A DNA stretch of 64,000 nucleotides, taken from contig NZ_CP045740.1 of assembly GCF_009650765.1 (NCBI RefSeq), positions 6,052,001 to 6,116,000 of the forward strand, given 5' to 3'. This stretch comes from Streptomyces sp. SUK 48 (GTDB lineage Bacteria > Actinomycetota > Actinomycetes > Streptomycetales > Streptomycetaceae). Position 1 is the stretch's first letter; each line of letters begins with the position of its first letter. This document shows positions 48,797 to 57,025 of this stretch, in pieces. The position numbers and the translations under genes are program-made. The notes beneath the pieces are model-generated. The model was not told the origin of the DNA and searched no databases. It was given only the letters and a program-made list of their open reading frames with translations.

Positions 48797-49621
48797 TCAG
48801 TCCCGCTCGCACACGAAGACGGCGGTACCCGGGATCAGGCCGCCTCGCAGCGGGGACCAGCCGCCCCACTCCGAGCTGTTCCAGGCCGGCCACTCCGGCT
48901 CCACCAGATCCACCAGGCGGAGCCCGGCGGCCACGATGTCGCGGACCCGGTCGCCCAGCGTCCGGTGGTGCTCCACATAGACGGCCCGGCCCTGTTCGTC
49001 CTGCTCCACGTACGGCGTGCGGTCGAAGTAGGAGGCGGACACCGACAGGCCCTCGGGACCCGGCTCGTCCGGGAAGGCCCAGCGGATCGGATGGGTCACC
49101 GAGAACACGAACCGGCCGCCGGGCCGCAGCACCCGCCGCACCTCGCTCAGCACCAGGCGCGGATCCGCCACGAACGGCAGCGCGCCGTACGCCGAGCACG
49201 CCAGGTCGAAGGAGCCGTCCGCGAAGGGCAGCGCGCCCGCGTCCGCGCACACCAGCGGAAACGATCCGCCGATGCGCAGCGCGTGCTGGAGCTGGCGGTG
49301 CGAGAGATCCAGGGCCACCGGGTGAGCGCCCTGGGCGGCCAGCCAGCGCGCGCACTGCGCGGCCCCCGCGCCGATCTCCAGGACGTCCTTGCCCTTCAGT
49401 TCCTCCGGCGGCCCGAGCAGCTCGGCCTCCACCTCGTCCAGCCCCTCCGGGCCCCACACGAAGCGGTCGTCGCCGAGGAACGTGCCGTGCTCGACCTGGT
49501 ACTCGTCCGCGTTGCGGTCCCACCAGCCCCGGTTGGCCCGGCTGCTCTCCGAAACGTCGGCGTCACGGCGGGTGGCTTCGGGCTCGAACCCCTCGGGCTC
49601 GGGCCGTTCGGACTCTTGGAT
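48797..49621 (-). CDS. SAM-dependent methyltransferase (start codon unclear)
   Basis: About 274 residues of a class I methyltransferase. The SAM-binding motif I is VLEIGAGAAQCARWLAAQGA, followed by VALDLSH and VLRPGGRFVFSVTHP (motif III region). The N-terminus conserved in relatives begins QESERPEPEGFEP. No ATG, GTG or TTG lies in frame near it. A GAGGGAG ribosome-binding site (49634-49628) is correctly placed before ATC at 49621, so either ATC serves as start or an ATG-to-ATC change weakened the gene. The next in-frame GTG would remove about 55 residues. The substrate is unknown. It is divergent from rpsA. Confidence 0.8.
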   Translation of the reverse strand: MQESERPEPEGFEPEATRRDADVSESSRANRGWWDRNADEYQVEHGTFLGDDRFVWGPEGLDEVEAELLGPPEELKGKDVLEIGAGAAQCARWLAAQGAHPVALDLSHRQLQHALRIGGSFPLVCADAGALPFADGSFDLACSAYGALPFVADPRLVLSEVRRVLRPGGRFVFSVTHPIRWAFPDEPGPEGLSVSASYFDRTPYVEQDEQGRAVYVEHHRTLGDRVRDIVAAGLRLVDLVEPEWPAWNSSEWGGWSPLRGGLIPGTAVFVCERD

Positions 49622-49767
49622 GATCGGCTCCCTCGTCGTAATCTTCCGTCCCGACCCACCGGACGGCGGTACGCCGCGGACGGGGGTGAACAGCCCTGCC
49701 GCGCGGCTCTGCGGGACATTTTGTGCCGGGTATACGGTGATCCGCCCCGGGTGTCCGCCTTCGCGCA

Positions 49768-49796
49768 TTGACCCTTTCCGGCTGCCCCCGTATGCT
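49768..49796 (+). promoter_or_regulatory. Sigma-70-type promoter of rpsA
   Basis: TTGACC (49768-49773) and TATGCT (49791-49796) are separated by 17 bases, a near-consensus HrdB promoter. Transcription from about 49803 gives a leader of roughly 200 bases before the rpsA ATG, containing inverted repeats that could serve S1 autoregulation. Confidence 0.75.
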
Positions 49797-50005
49797 ACAA
49801 GTTGCGCTGCGGGCCTGCGCGCCTCAGACGTAGCAGGCTGCGCTCGCATCTGTATGTATGTCCCCTCGGTTTTCGAGGCGCCACCGGGCACCCGGTGTCC
49901 GTAAAGGTGGCGCTTCCTTGGCTGTTCGGCTTCTGCAGAGCGAAACAGGCTCCCGGCGTAAGCAGTACCTACGACTTCAATGTCCGTACCGGAGCCCTTT
50001 CCCAC

Positions 50006-51499
50006 ATGACGAGCAGCACCGAGACCACCGCCACCACCCCGCAGGTAGCGGTCAACGACATCGGTAACGAGGAAGCCTTCCTCGCCGCGATCGACGAGAC
50101 GATCAAGTACTTCAACGACGGCGACATCGTCGACGGCGTCATCGTGAAGGTCGACCGGGACGAGGTCCTGCTCGACATCGGTTACAAGACCGAAGGTGTC
50201 ATCCCGAGCCGCGAGCTCTCGATCAAGCACGACGTCGACCCGAACGAGGTCGTGGCCGTCGGCGACGAGATCGAGGCCCTGGTCCTCCAGAAGGAGGACA
50301 AGGAAGGCCGCCTGATCCTCTCGAAGAAGCGCGCCCAGTACGAGCGTGCCTGGGGCACCATCGAGAAGATCAAGGAAGAGGACGGCATCGTCACCGGTAC
50401 CGTCATCGAGGTCGTCAAGGGTGGTCTCATCCTCGACATCGGCCTCCGTGGCTTCCTGCCGGCCTCCCTGGTCGAGATGCGCCGCGTGCGCGACCTCCAG
50501 CCGTACGTCGGCAAGGAGCTCGAGGCCAAGATCATCGAGCTGGACAAGAACCGCAACAACGTGGTCCTGTCCCGCCGTGCCTGGCTGGAGCAGACCCAGT
50601 CCGAGGTCCGCCAGACGTTCCTCACGACCCTCCAGAAGGGTCAGGTCCGCTCCGGCGTGGTCTCCTCGATCGTCAACTTCGGTGCCTTCGTGGACCTGGG
50701 TGGCGTCGACGGTCTGGTCCACGTCTCCGAGCTGTCCTGGAAGCACATCGACCACCCGTCCGAGGTTGTCGAGGTCGGCCAGGAAGTCACCGTCGAGGTC
50801 CTCGACGTGGACATGGACCGCGAGCGCGTCTCCCTGTCGCTGAAGGCGACCCAGGAAGACCCGTGGCAGCAGTTCGCCCGCACCCACCAGATCGGCCAGG
50901 TCGTGCCCGGCAAGGTCACGAAGCTGGTTCCGTTCGGTGCGTTCGTCCGCGTGGACGAGGGCATCGAGGGTCTGGTCCACATCTCCGAGCTGGCCGAGCG
51001 CCACGTGGAGATCCCGGAGCAGGTCGTCCAGGTCAACGACGAGATCTTCGTCAAGGTCATCGACATCGACCTCGAGCGTCGTCGCATCAGCCTCTCGCTG
51101 AAGCAGGCCAACGAGTCCTTCGGCGCCGACCCGTCGGCCGTCGAGTTCGACCCGACCCTGTACGGCATGGCCGCGTCCTACGACGACCAGGGCAACTACA
51201 TCTACCCCGAGGGCTTCGACCCCGAGACCAACGACTGGCTCGAGGGCTACGAGAAGCAGCGCGAGGAGTGGGAGCGCCAGTACGCCGAGGCGCAGACCCG
51301 CTTCGAGCAGCACCAGCAGCAGGTCATCAAGTCCCGCGAGGCCGACGCCGCTGCCGCGGCCGAGGGCGGCGAGGCTGCGGCTCCGGCCGCGACCGGCGGT
51401 GGCTCGTACTCCTCCGAGGGTGCGGACACCTCTGGCGCCCTGGCGTCGGACGAGGCCCTGGCTGCACTGCGCGAGAAGCTGGCCGGCGGCCAGAGCTGA
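50006..51499 (+). CDS. rpsA: 30S ribosomal protein S1
   Basis: A 497-residue S1 protein of the four-domain actinobacterial type. Four S1/OB-fold repeats are seen: GDIVDGVIVKVDRDEVLLDIG, then EEDGIVTGTVIEVVKGGLIL, GQVRSGVVSSIVNFGAFVDLG and GQVVPGKVTKLVPFGAFVRV, each shown only in part. The C-terminus is an acidic and Ala/Gly/Ser-rich tail. It binds mRNA on the 30S subunit during initiation. ATG 50006 matches the known N-terminus MTSSTE. It is highly expressed: codon use is the most biased of the window, a strong promoter precedes it and a strong terminator follows. Confidence 0.97.
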   Translation: MTSSTETTATTPQVAVNDIGNEEAFLAAIDETIKYFNDGDIVDGVIVKVDRDEVLLDIGYKTEGVIPSRELSIKHDVDPNEVVAVGDEIEALVLQKEDKEGRLILSKKRAQYERAWGTIEKIKEEDGIVTGTVIEVVKGGLILDIGLRGFLPASLVEMRRVRDLQPYVGKELEAKIIELDKNRNNVVLSRRAWLEQTQSEVRQTFLTTLQKGQVRSGVVSSIVNFGAFVDLGGVDGLVHVSELSWKHIDHPSEVVEVGQEVTVEVLDVDMDRERVSLSLKATQEDPWQQFARTHQIGQVVPGKVTKLVPFGAFVRVDEGIEGLVHISELAERHVEIPEQVVQVNDEIFVKVIDIDLERRRISLSLKQANESFGADPSAVEFDPTLYGMAASYDDQGNYIYPEGFDPETNDWLEGYEKQREEWERQYAEAQTRFEQHQQQVIKSREADAAAAAEGGEAAAPAATGGGSYSSEGADTSGALASDEALAALREKLAGGQS

Positions 51500-51530
51500 A
51501 CGCAGGCCGCTGAGGCTTAGCAGGTAGCTG

Positions 51531-51572
51531 CTGAGGGGCTCCACCTTTCGAGGTGGGGCCCCTCAGGGTTTT
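51531..51572 (+). terminator. Intrinsic terminator of rpsA
   Basis: CTGAGGGGCTCCACCT (51531-51546) and AGGTGGGGCCCCTCAG (51551-51566) form a 16-bp stem with one mismatch around a TTCG tetraloop, followed by GGTTTT. It is the best canonical terminator in the window. Confidence 0.92.
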
Positions 51573-51597
51573 CCCGGCGTGGTCCGGTAGTGCGCCG

Positions 51598-51652
51598 CTT
51601 GCGCCGCTGCGGGTCCGTCGTGGCTTGTCGCGCAGTTGCCCGCGCCCCTGGG
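51598..51652. repeat. Dispersed Streptomyces intergenic repeat element
   Basis: Read on the minus strand, the stretch runs GGGGCGCGGGCAACTGCGCG, then ACAAGCCACGACGGACCCGC, then AGCGGCGC. This wording occurs, from memory, between many genes in Streptomyces genomes. Here it lies between the rpsA terminator and the 3' end of the beta-helix gene. A much shorter related fragment may be present at about 14885. Confidence 0.55.
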
Positions 51653-51670
51653 GGATCACCGCAGCCCGCG

Positions 51671-52633
51671 TCAGGGAGTCACCCCGATGTTTGTCAGGCC
51701 CTTGCCGCCCGTCACCGTGTTCGAGGTGGAGACCGTCGTCGGGCAGTCGGCGGCGTAGTCGGTGACGTCGACGGCCAGCTGGGTGGGGCTCGTGGCGCCG
51801 GTCAGGGTGGACGTGTTGCCCTTGAAGACCGTGCCGCAGCCCCAGCCGGGCTGCTGGCCGTGGGTCTGGTAGCCGTCATTGCTGGTGCGGGTGCCGGTGT
51901 TGTCCTGGACCAAGGCGTCGTCGCCCTTCACGTCGACCCAGGAGTCGTCGTAGTTCGCGCCGGTCAGGCCGCTGCCGTCGAAGGCGTTGCCGATGATCCG
52001 CGTGCCGGTCGTGCCCTCCTTGACGTCGACGTTCTCGCCGCCCACGTCCGGGCCGATGGTGTTGCCGAGGATCTGGACGCGGTCGCTGTGGTCGGACAGG
52101 GTGCCGGCCGTGCCGACGTAGACGCCCTCGCCCATACCGTCGCCGTCGTTCCCGGTGTCGTAGATCGTCGAGTTCCTGATCACGCCGTACGTGCTGGAAT
52201 CGCGGAAGTGCACCCCCTCCATGGCCAGGCCGTGCACCGTGACGCCGTCCACGATGACGCCCTGGGCCGCGTCGATCATGATGCCCTTCTGGCCCCCGGT
52301 CACGGTCGGCCCGCTGACCGTCCAGTAGGAGGCGCCGTTCAGATGCAGCCCGTAGCCGCCGCTCGCGGTGAGGATGGCCTTGGCGGAGCCGGTGAGGGTG
52401 ATCCGGGCCGACGCCGTGGCGGGTGAGACAGCGTGGAAGTTGCCCTGGTAGGTGCCGTCCGCGAGATGGATCGTGTCGCCGGGCCGCGCGTTTCCGAGCG
52501 CAGTCTTCAGCTGGGCCGCGGTCGTCACCTCGACCGTCGAGGCGGCCATGGCGGGAGCCGGGCCGGCGAGAAGCAGCCCACCGGTGACGGTGGCCGCGGC
52601 GAGCAGGGAGGTGAGCGGCATGGATATGCGCAT
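51671..52633 (-). CDS. Secreted right-handed beta-helix protein
   Basis: A 320-residue exported protein. The signal peptide (MRISMPLTSLLAAATVTGGL) ends with an AMA-A cleavage site near residue 30. The mature part begins VEVTTAAQLKTALGNARPGD, the usual entry of pectate-lyase-like or chondroitinase-B-like beta-helices. Repeating short rungs rich in Gly, Asn and Thr follow (NGASYWTVSGPTVTGGQKG and others). A Cys pair near the end (GCGTVF and DCPTT) could form a disulfide. It may be a polysaccharide lyase or binding protein; catalytic residues cannot be assigned. The gene is alone, with a tandem palindrome upstream. Confidence 0.82.
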   Translation of the reverse strand: MRISMPLTSLLAAATVTGGLLLAGPAPAMAASTVEVTTAAQLKTALGNARPGDTIHLADGTYQGNFHAVSPATASARITLTGSAKAILTASGGYGLHLNGASYWTVSGPTVTGGQKGIMIDAAQGVIVDGVTVHGLAMEGVHFRDSSTYGVIRNSTIYDTGNDGDGMGEGVYVGTAGTLSDHSDRVQILGNTIGPDVGGENVDVKEGTTGTRIIGNAFDGSGLTGANYDDSWVDVKGDDALVQDNTGTRTSNDGYQTHGQQPGWGCGTVFKGNTSTLTGATSPTQLAVDVTDYAADCPTTVSTSNTVTGGKGLTNIGVTP

Positions 52634-52658
52634 AGGGGGGTGCCTTCCTGTCCCAGGG

Positions 52659-52703
52659 GCGATCTCTTACGGGAGATCACGCGCGATCTCATAGGTGGAT
52701 CGC
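52659..52703. promoter_or_regulatory. Two adjacent palindromes upstream of the beta-helix gene
   Basis: GCGATCTCTTACGGGAGATC (52659-52678) is symmetrical through GATCTC/GAGATC. The following copy at 52683-52703 begins GCGATCTC and ends GGATCGC. The two GCGATCTC starts are 24 bases apart, about two helical turns, so a dimeric regulator could bind both on one face. They lie 26-70 bases before the beta-helix start codon. Confidence 0.45.
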
Positions 52704-52856
52704 GGCCGCCATCGTGAACAGTGCACCGTGAAGGTACGGACCAGGTGACGGAGCGTCAAGACGGTCTGCGGAAGATCGCTGATCAGCGGCGGGTCGCGGG
52801 AATGCGCCCGTTGCGGGGCGCGTTGTAGCGGAGGAACAGGAGGAGGAGCGGTCACA

Positions 52857-53795
52857 GTGCTTGATCCGCAGGGTTTGTACGCATGGGAGCCGAAGGGCCT
52901 CGCCGTGGTCGACATGGCGCTCGCCCAGGAATCGGCCGGTCTTGTCATGCTCTACCACTTCGACGGATACATCGACGCGGGCGAGACCGGTGACCTCATC
53001 GTCGACCGGCTGCTCGACTCGCTGCCCCACCAGGTCGTCGCCCGGTTCGACCACGACCGGCTCGTGGACTACCGGGCCCGCCGGCCGCTGCTCACCTTCA
53101 AGCGCGACCGCTGGACCGACTACGAGACGCCGGCCATCGAGGTCCACCTCGTCCAGGACACCACCGGCGCCCCCTTCCTGCTGCTGTCCGGGCCCGAGCC
53201 GGACGTGGAGTGGGAGCGCTTCTCGACGGCGGTACGGCAGATCGCCGACCGGCTCGGCGTCCGCCTGGCCGTGAACTTCAGCGGCCTGCCCATGGGCGTG
53301 CCGCACACCCGCCCCGTGGGCCTCACCCCGCACGGCAACCGCGTCGACCTGGTCCCCGGCCACACCAGCCCCTTCGAGGAGGCCCAGGTGCCCGGCAGCC
53401 TGGAGCAGCTGGTGGAATACCGGCTGATGCAGGCCGGCCACGACGTCCTGGGTGTCGCCGCACACGTCCCGCACTACGTCGCCCGCTCCCCGTACCCGGA
53501 CGCCGCGCTGACCGTCCTGGAGGCCATCACCGCCGCCACCGGACTGGTCCTGCCCGGCATCGCGCACTCCCTGCGCACGGACGCGCGGCGCACCCAGACC
53601 GAGATCGACCGGCAGATCCAGGAGGGCGACGAGGAGCTGACCGCTCTCGTCCAGGGCCTGGAGCACCAGTACGACGCGGCGGCCGGCGCCGAGACCCGGG
53701 GCAACATGCTCGCCGAACCGGTGGAGATCCCGTCCGCCGACGAGATCGGGCGCGAGTTCGAGCGCTTCCTCGCGGAACGCGAGGGGGAGACCTGA
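52857..53795 (+). CDS. PAC2-family protein
   Basis: A 312-residue protein of the PAC2 (proteasome assembly chaperone 2-like) family. It begins [20 protein letters not shown] after a short lead. The conserved [19 protein letters not shown] and [20 protein letters not shown] stretches are present, followed by a charged helical C-terminus. Actinobacterial members are common, but their function is not shown; a link to the proteasome is inferred only from the archaeal/eukaryotic relatives. The GTG start has GGAGGAGGAG upstream. The next gene, coaE, begins 69 bases later. Confidence 0.87.
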   Translation: MLDPQGLYAWEPKGLAVVDMALAQESAGLVMLYHFDGYIDAGETGDLIVDRLLDSLPHQVVARFDHDRLVDYRARRPLLTFKRDRWTDYETPAIEVHLVQDTTGAPFLLLSGPEPDVEWERFSTAVRQIADRLGVRLAVNFSGLPMGVPHTRPVGLTPHGNRVDLVPGHTSPFEEAQVPGSLEQLVEYRLMQAGHDVLGVAAHVPHYVARSPYPDAALTVLEAITAATGLVLPGIAHSLRTDARRTQTEIDRQIQEGDEELTALVQGLEHQYDAAAGAETRGNMLAEPVEIPSADEIGREFERFLAEREGET

Positions 53796-53864
53796 GCCTC
53801 GCCGTCCGCTGTCCGCCGGGCTCCGGTCCTGCCGCTGTCGGTGGCAGGGCCTAAGCTTCCGCTC

Positions 53865-54491
53865 ATGCTGAAAGTTGGCCTGACCGGCGGGATCGGCGCC
53901 GGCAAGAGCGAGGTCTCCCGGCTGCTCGTGGAGCACGGAGCCGTGCTGATCGACGCGGACCGTATCGCCCGGGAGGTCGTGGCGCCCGGCACGCCCGGCC
54001 TCGCCGCCGTGGTCGAGGCGTTCGGCCCGGACATCCTCGCCGGGGACGGCGGCCTGGACCGGCCCCGCCTCGGCTCGATCGTCTTCGCCGACCCGGACAG
54101 ACTCGCGGTCCTCAACTCGATCGTGCATCCGCTGGTCGGCGCCCGCTCCCGCGAGCTGGAGGAGGCCGCGGCCCCCGACGCCGTGGTGATCCACGACGTA
54201 CCCCTGCTCACCGAGAACGGCCTGGCGCCGTTCTACGACCTCGTGATCGTCGTGGACGCGAGCCCCGGGACCCAGCTCGACCGGCTGATACGGCTGCGCG
54301 GGATGACCGAGGAGGACGCCCGCGCCCGCATGGCCGCCCAGGCCACCCGTGAGCAGCGGCACGCGATCGCGGACCTCGTGATCGACAACGACGTGCCCCT
54401 GGACGCGCTGCGCAAGCGGGTCGACGCGGTCTGGGAGGACCTCGTACGCCGGGCTCACGCGGGCTCCGCCGCGGACCGCCCCGCGGAATAG
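53865..54491 (+). CDS. coaE: Dephospho-CoA kinase
   Basis: A 208-residue P-loop kinase. The nucleotide-binding loop [17 protein letters not shown] is at residues 5-21, and the substrate-binding DADRIAREV follows. The lid region contains [21 protein letters not shown], the CoaE signature. It phosphorylates dephospho-CoA at the 3'-hydroxyl in the last step of coenzyme A synthesis. ATG 53865 is chosen from the family N-terminus; there is no good ribosome-binding site, and TAAGCT 12-17 bases upstream could be a -10 element, so the message may be leaderless. A GTG at 53841 would add eight residues. Confidence 0.94.
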   Translation: MLKVGLTGGIGAGKSEVSRLLVEHGAVLIDADRIAREVVAPGTPGLAAVVEAFGPDILAGDGGLDRPRLGSIVFADPDRLAVLNSIVHPLVGARSRELEEAAAPDAVVIHDVPLLTENGLAPFYDLVIVVDASPGTQLDRLIRLRGMTEEDARARMAAQATREQRHAIADLVIDNDVPLDALRKRVDAVWEDLVRRAHAGSAADRPAE

Positions 54492-54540
54492 CGGACCGGG
54501 CAGGGGCGTTGAATCTCGGGAACAAGGGAAGGACTCTGCC

Positions 54541-54921
54541 GTGCCCGAGACCAGCGGTTCCCCCGGACCCACTCCGGAGACGCATGTCATCGATTTCCGT
54601 GCCGCCGAGCAGCTGCTCCACGCGCGGGATCCGCGGGGCGCGGTGAAGCTGCTCGACGGAGTCATCGCCGCGCATCCCGAGAACACCGCGGCCCGGCTGC
54701 TGCGCGCGCGTGCCTTCTTCGCCGCCGCGCAACTGCGGCCCGCCGAGCTGGAGTTCACCATCGTCCTGGAGCGGGAGCCGGACAACGCGTTCGCGCACTT
54801 CGCCCTGGCCCGCACCTACGAGCGCCAGGGCCGCGCCGGCCAGGCCAAGCGCCACTTCAGGCTGGCCGCGGCGCTGGATCCGAACCCGGAGTACCTGAAG
54901 GCGGCCCGGTTCGACGGCTGA
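54541..54921 (+). CDS. Small tetratricopeptide-repeat protein
   Basis: A 126-residue helical protein with about two and a half TPR units: DPRGAVKLLDGVIAAHPENT, then TAARLLRARAFFAAAQLRPA, then NAFAHFALARTYERQGRAGQ and onward. An AAGGGAAGGA ribosome-binding site precedes the GTG start. It is a likely protein-protein interaction module; no partner can be named. It follows coaE by 49 bases. The end of the gene has been duplicated into a 15-base tandem repeat that includes the stop codon. Confidence 0.83.
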   Translation: MPETSGSPGPTPETHVIDFRAAEQLLHARDPRGAVKLLDGVIAAHPENTAARLLRARAFFAAAQLRPAELEFTIVLEREPDNAFAHFALARTYERQGRAGQAKRHFRLAAALDPNPEYLKAARFDG

Positions 54922-54984
54922 GAGTTCGCCGACCGGGAGTGCGACGGCTGAGAGTCCGACGGCTGGGAGTGCGACGGCTGAGGC
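54910..54984. repeat. Five tandem 15-base units spanning the TPR gene stop codon
   Basis: Units at 54910, 54925, 54940, 54955 and 54970 read approximately TNCGACGGCTGAGAG; the second has diverged (TTCGCCGACCGGGAG). The first unit contains the last codons and TGA stop of the TPR gene. Units 1, 3 and 5 keep the in-frame TGA, so the gene end has multiple back-up stops. It probably arose by slippage. Confidence 0.8.
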
Positions 54985-55002
54985 CGGGACGGCCGGCGTC
55001 CG

Positions 55003-55332
55003 TCAGGGGTGCCGGTGGCGCGGAGGCCAGGAGTAGGAGGGGCCGCGCTGTGACATGCGGGGACGACCGGGCCCGTTGTCGTCCGGCGGCTGGTACGGCG
55101 GCACGTCCCGGCCCGGCTGGTAGTGCGGGCCCTGCCGGATGTGCCGGACGATGAGGGCCAGGTCGACGGTGACGATCAGCAGCAGCACCCCGCAGGCGAC
55201 CGCCCAGCCGGGGCGTCCGACGAGCGCGAAGACCGCCGTACCGAAGACCGCCCAGACCAGCCCCCACACGCTCAGCCACAACCGCGCCCGCAGAGCACTG
55301 CGCGCGGTCGCCGGTTCACTGCCCGTACGCAT
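55003..55332 (-). CDS. DUF6343-like small membrane protein
   Basis: A 109-residue protein. Two hydrophobic helices (LWLSVWGLVWAVFGTAVFAL and WAVACGVLLLIVTVDLALIV) follow a short positive N-terminus MRTGSEPATARSALRAR. The C-terminal 40 residues are polar and Pro/Arg/His-rich (QGPHYQPGRDVPPYQPP). An AAGGAG site lies 10 bases upstream of ATG 55332. This layout matches the DUF6343 family of Streptomyces, of unknown role. It is convergent with the TPR gene and divergent from a methyltransferase gene. Confidence 0.78.
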   Translation of the reverse strand: MRTGSEPATARSALRARLWLSVWGLVWAVFGTAVFALVGRPGWAVACGVLLLIVTVDLALIVRHIRQGPHYQPGRDVPPYQPPDDNGPGRPRMSQRGPSYSWPPRHRHP

Positions 55333-55456
55333 CGGATCACCACTCCTTCTTGCAACGTACTCTCCGCCGCGAGCTCCCGCTCGGCAGTGGATCGCTCGAA
55401 CGGGTGAACTGTGATCGAACGGGAACGGGAGGGCGGGAACGGGCCGTTCTCCGGGC

Positions 55457-56164
55457 ATGACGGTCGAGATGCGCGAGGGATACGAGGGCACGGGCGCGGG
55501 TGCGATCACCCCGGACGGCTGCGCGGTGGAGGTCTACACGCGGCTGCCGATCGGGCCGGAGCCGGACATCATCGCCGCGGCGGTACCGGCCGGGGCGCAC
55601 ATCCTGGAACTGGGCAGCGGGGTGGGCCGGATGACCCATCCCCTGCTGGAACGCGGTTTCACGGTCACCGCGGTGGACGAGTCCGCCGACATGCTGGCCC
55701 GGATCCACGGAGCCCGCACCATATGCGCCCCGATCGAGGAACTGGACCTGGGCGGCGAGAAGTTCGACGTGGTGATGCTCGCCTCGTTCCTGGTCCACGC
55801 GGGCGACGAGGAGGTGCGCCGGGGCCTGCTGCGCACCTGCGCCCGCCATGTGGCCGACGGCGGCCGTGTGCTCATCCAGCGGGAGGGCGCGGACCATCAC
55901 ACCGATGTGCCGAGAGAGCGGGTCGACCCGGCCGGCTTCACGGTGCGCGTCGCCTCGGTGACCCCCGTCGGCGACGGAGTGAATTCCGTCCGTGTCGAGT
56001 ACGCATTCCCGGACGGCACCTGGACCCAGACCTTCCTCGCCCGGCCCCTGACGAAGGAACAGTTCGAGGCGGCGCTGGCGGAAGCGGGACTGGAGGTGGA
56101 CACGTACCTGACACCGGACGGTATGTGGGTACGGGCCGTACGGGCCGCGCGGACTACGCGGTAG
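55457..56164 (+). CDS. Class I SAM-dependent methyltransferase
   Basis: A 235-residue methyltransferase. Motif I is HILELGSGVGRMTHPLLERG (about residues 48-67), and the acidic residue after it lies in TAVDESADML. Motif II/III regions are FDVVMLASFLVHAG and VADGGRVLIQREG. The C-terminal part includes LTKEQFEAALAEAGLEVDTY, typical of the small-molecule group. The substrate is unknown. It is unrelated in close sequence to the methyltransferase at 48797-49621. It appears to be a single-gene unit. Confidence 0.83.
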   Translation: MTVEMREGYEGTGAGAITPDGCAVEVYTRLPIGPEPDIIAAAVPAGAHILELGSGVGRMTHPLLERGFTVTAVDESADMLARIHGARTICAPIEELDLGGEKFDVVMLASFLVHAGDEEVRRGLLRTCARHVADGGRVLIQREGADHHTDVPRERVDPAGFTVRVASVTPVGDGVNSVRVEYAFPDGTWTQTFLARPLTKEQFEAALAEAGLEVDTYLTPDGMWVRAVRAARTTR

Positions 56165-56232
56165 GCCCCGGGGGACGTGGTGGGCGCGACGCGGACACCG
56201 CGGGTGGGGAACGGCGCGCCCGGCGTTGCCCG

Positions 56233-56820
56233 TCACCGCCCCCGCGGCCGTCCTTCCGGTCCGCTCATGCCGCTGCTGAATCCCGGAGGTGTGACGCCCC
56301 GCAGGCGTTCCATGTCCCGGCGGTCGCGCTTGGTGGGCCGGCCTGCGCCCCGGTCGCGGATCCCGACGGGGGCGACGGCCTCGCGGGGCGGCGGGGGAGG
56401 GGAGTTGTCGATGTAGCACTGCACGGCCACGGGCGCGCCGACCCGCTTACGGAGGAGGCGCTTGACGATCACGATCCGCTCCCGCCCCTCGTTCCGCAGG
56501 CGGACCTCGTCGCCGACCCGCACCGCGTAGGCCGGCTTCACCCGCTCACCGTTCACCCGCACATGCCCACCGCGGCAGGCGGTGGCGCCCTGGGAACGCG
56601 TCTTGATCAGCCGCACGGCCCAGATCCAGCTGTCGATCCGGACCGTCTCACCGCTGCCGGGCCCGGCGGCCTCGGCGGCGGCGACCGCGGCGGCGACCTC
56701 GGGGTCCGTCGCGGGGTTGGCAGCGGTGTCCGCCGTGGTGTTCGCCGGGGGTTTTGCCCCATGGTCCACCGGCCCGCCGGTGTCCCGGTCCACGTTCTCG
56801 TCCGCATCCTCGGAAGCCAT
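56233..56820 (-). CDS. S4-domain RNA-binding protein, Hsp15-like
   Basis: A 195-residue protein. An acidic, Ala-rich, probably disordered N-terminal 60 residues precedes an S4 RNA-binding domain (about 61-110: RIDSWIWAVRLIKTRSQGAT, then GGHVRVNGERVKPAYAVRVGD). The C-terminus is basic. E. coli Hsp15 binds stalled 50S subunits carrying nascent chains; the same role is possible here. The long acidic N-terminal extension is an actinobacterial feature not found in Hsp15 itself. It is divergent from a uracil-DNA glycosylase gene. Confidence 0.87.
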   Translation of the reverse strand: MASEDADENVDRDTGGPVDHGAKPPANTTADTAANPATDPEVAAAVAAAEAAGPGSGETVRIDSWIWAVRLIKTRSQGATACRGGHVRVNGERVKPAYAVRVGDEVRLRNEGRERIVIVKRLLRKRVGAPVAVQCYIDNSPPPPPREAVAPVGIRDRGAGRPTKRDRRDMERLRGVTPPGFSSGMSGPEGRPRGR

Positions 56821-57025
56821 GTCCCGACCCTAGCGCCACGGGCCGGACGACCTGGACAGGATTTCCGGGGCGGGGGAAGGCCCACAGAAGGGGGGCGCTC
56901 GGAGCGAGGACGCGGAGAGGGGCGGCTCGCGGAGGACCGGTGTGCGAAGACCGGCACGCGAAGACCGGTGCGAGAGCTCAGGTCCGTGGACATGAGCGGT
57001 GGCGGCCCGGGCATACGGTGAGCCT

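Noticed and set aside
46045..49623. A 1,192-residue frame on the plus strand opposite hrpB
   Set aside because: It is Pro/Arg/His-rich shadow coding caused by high GC; hrpB on the other strand has clear helicase motifs.
55337..57021. Long overlapping frames on both strands around the methyltransferase and S4 genes
   Set aside because: Translations lack any domain and are Arg/Gly/Pro-rich; the genes at 55457-56164 and 56233-56820 explain the coding signal.
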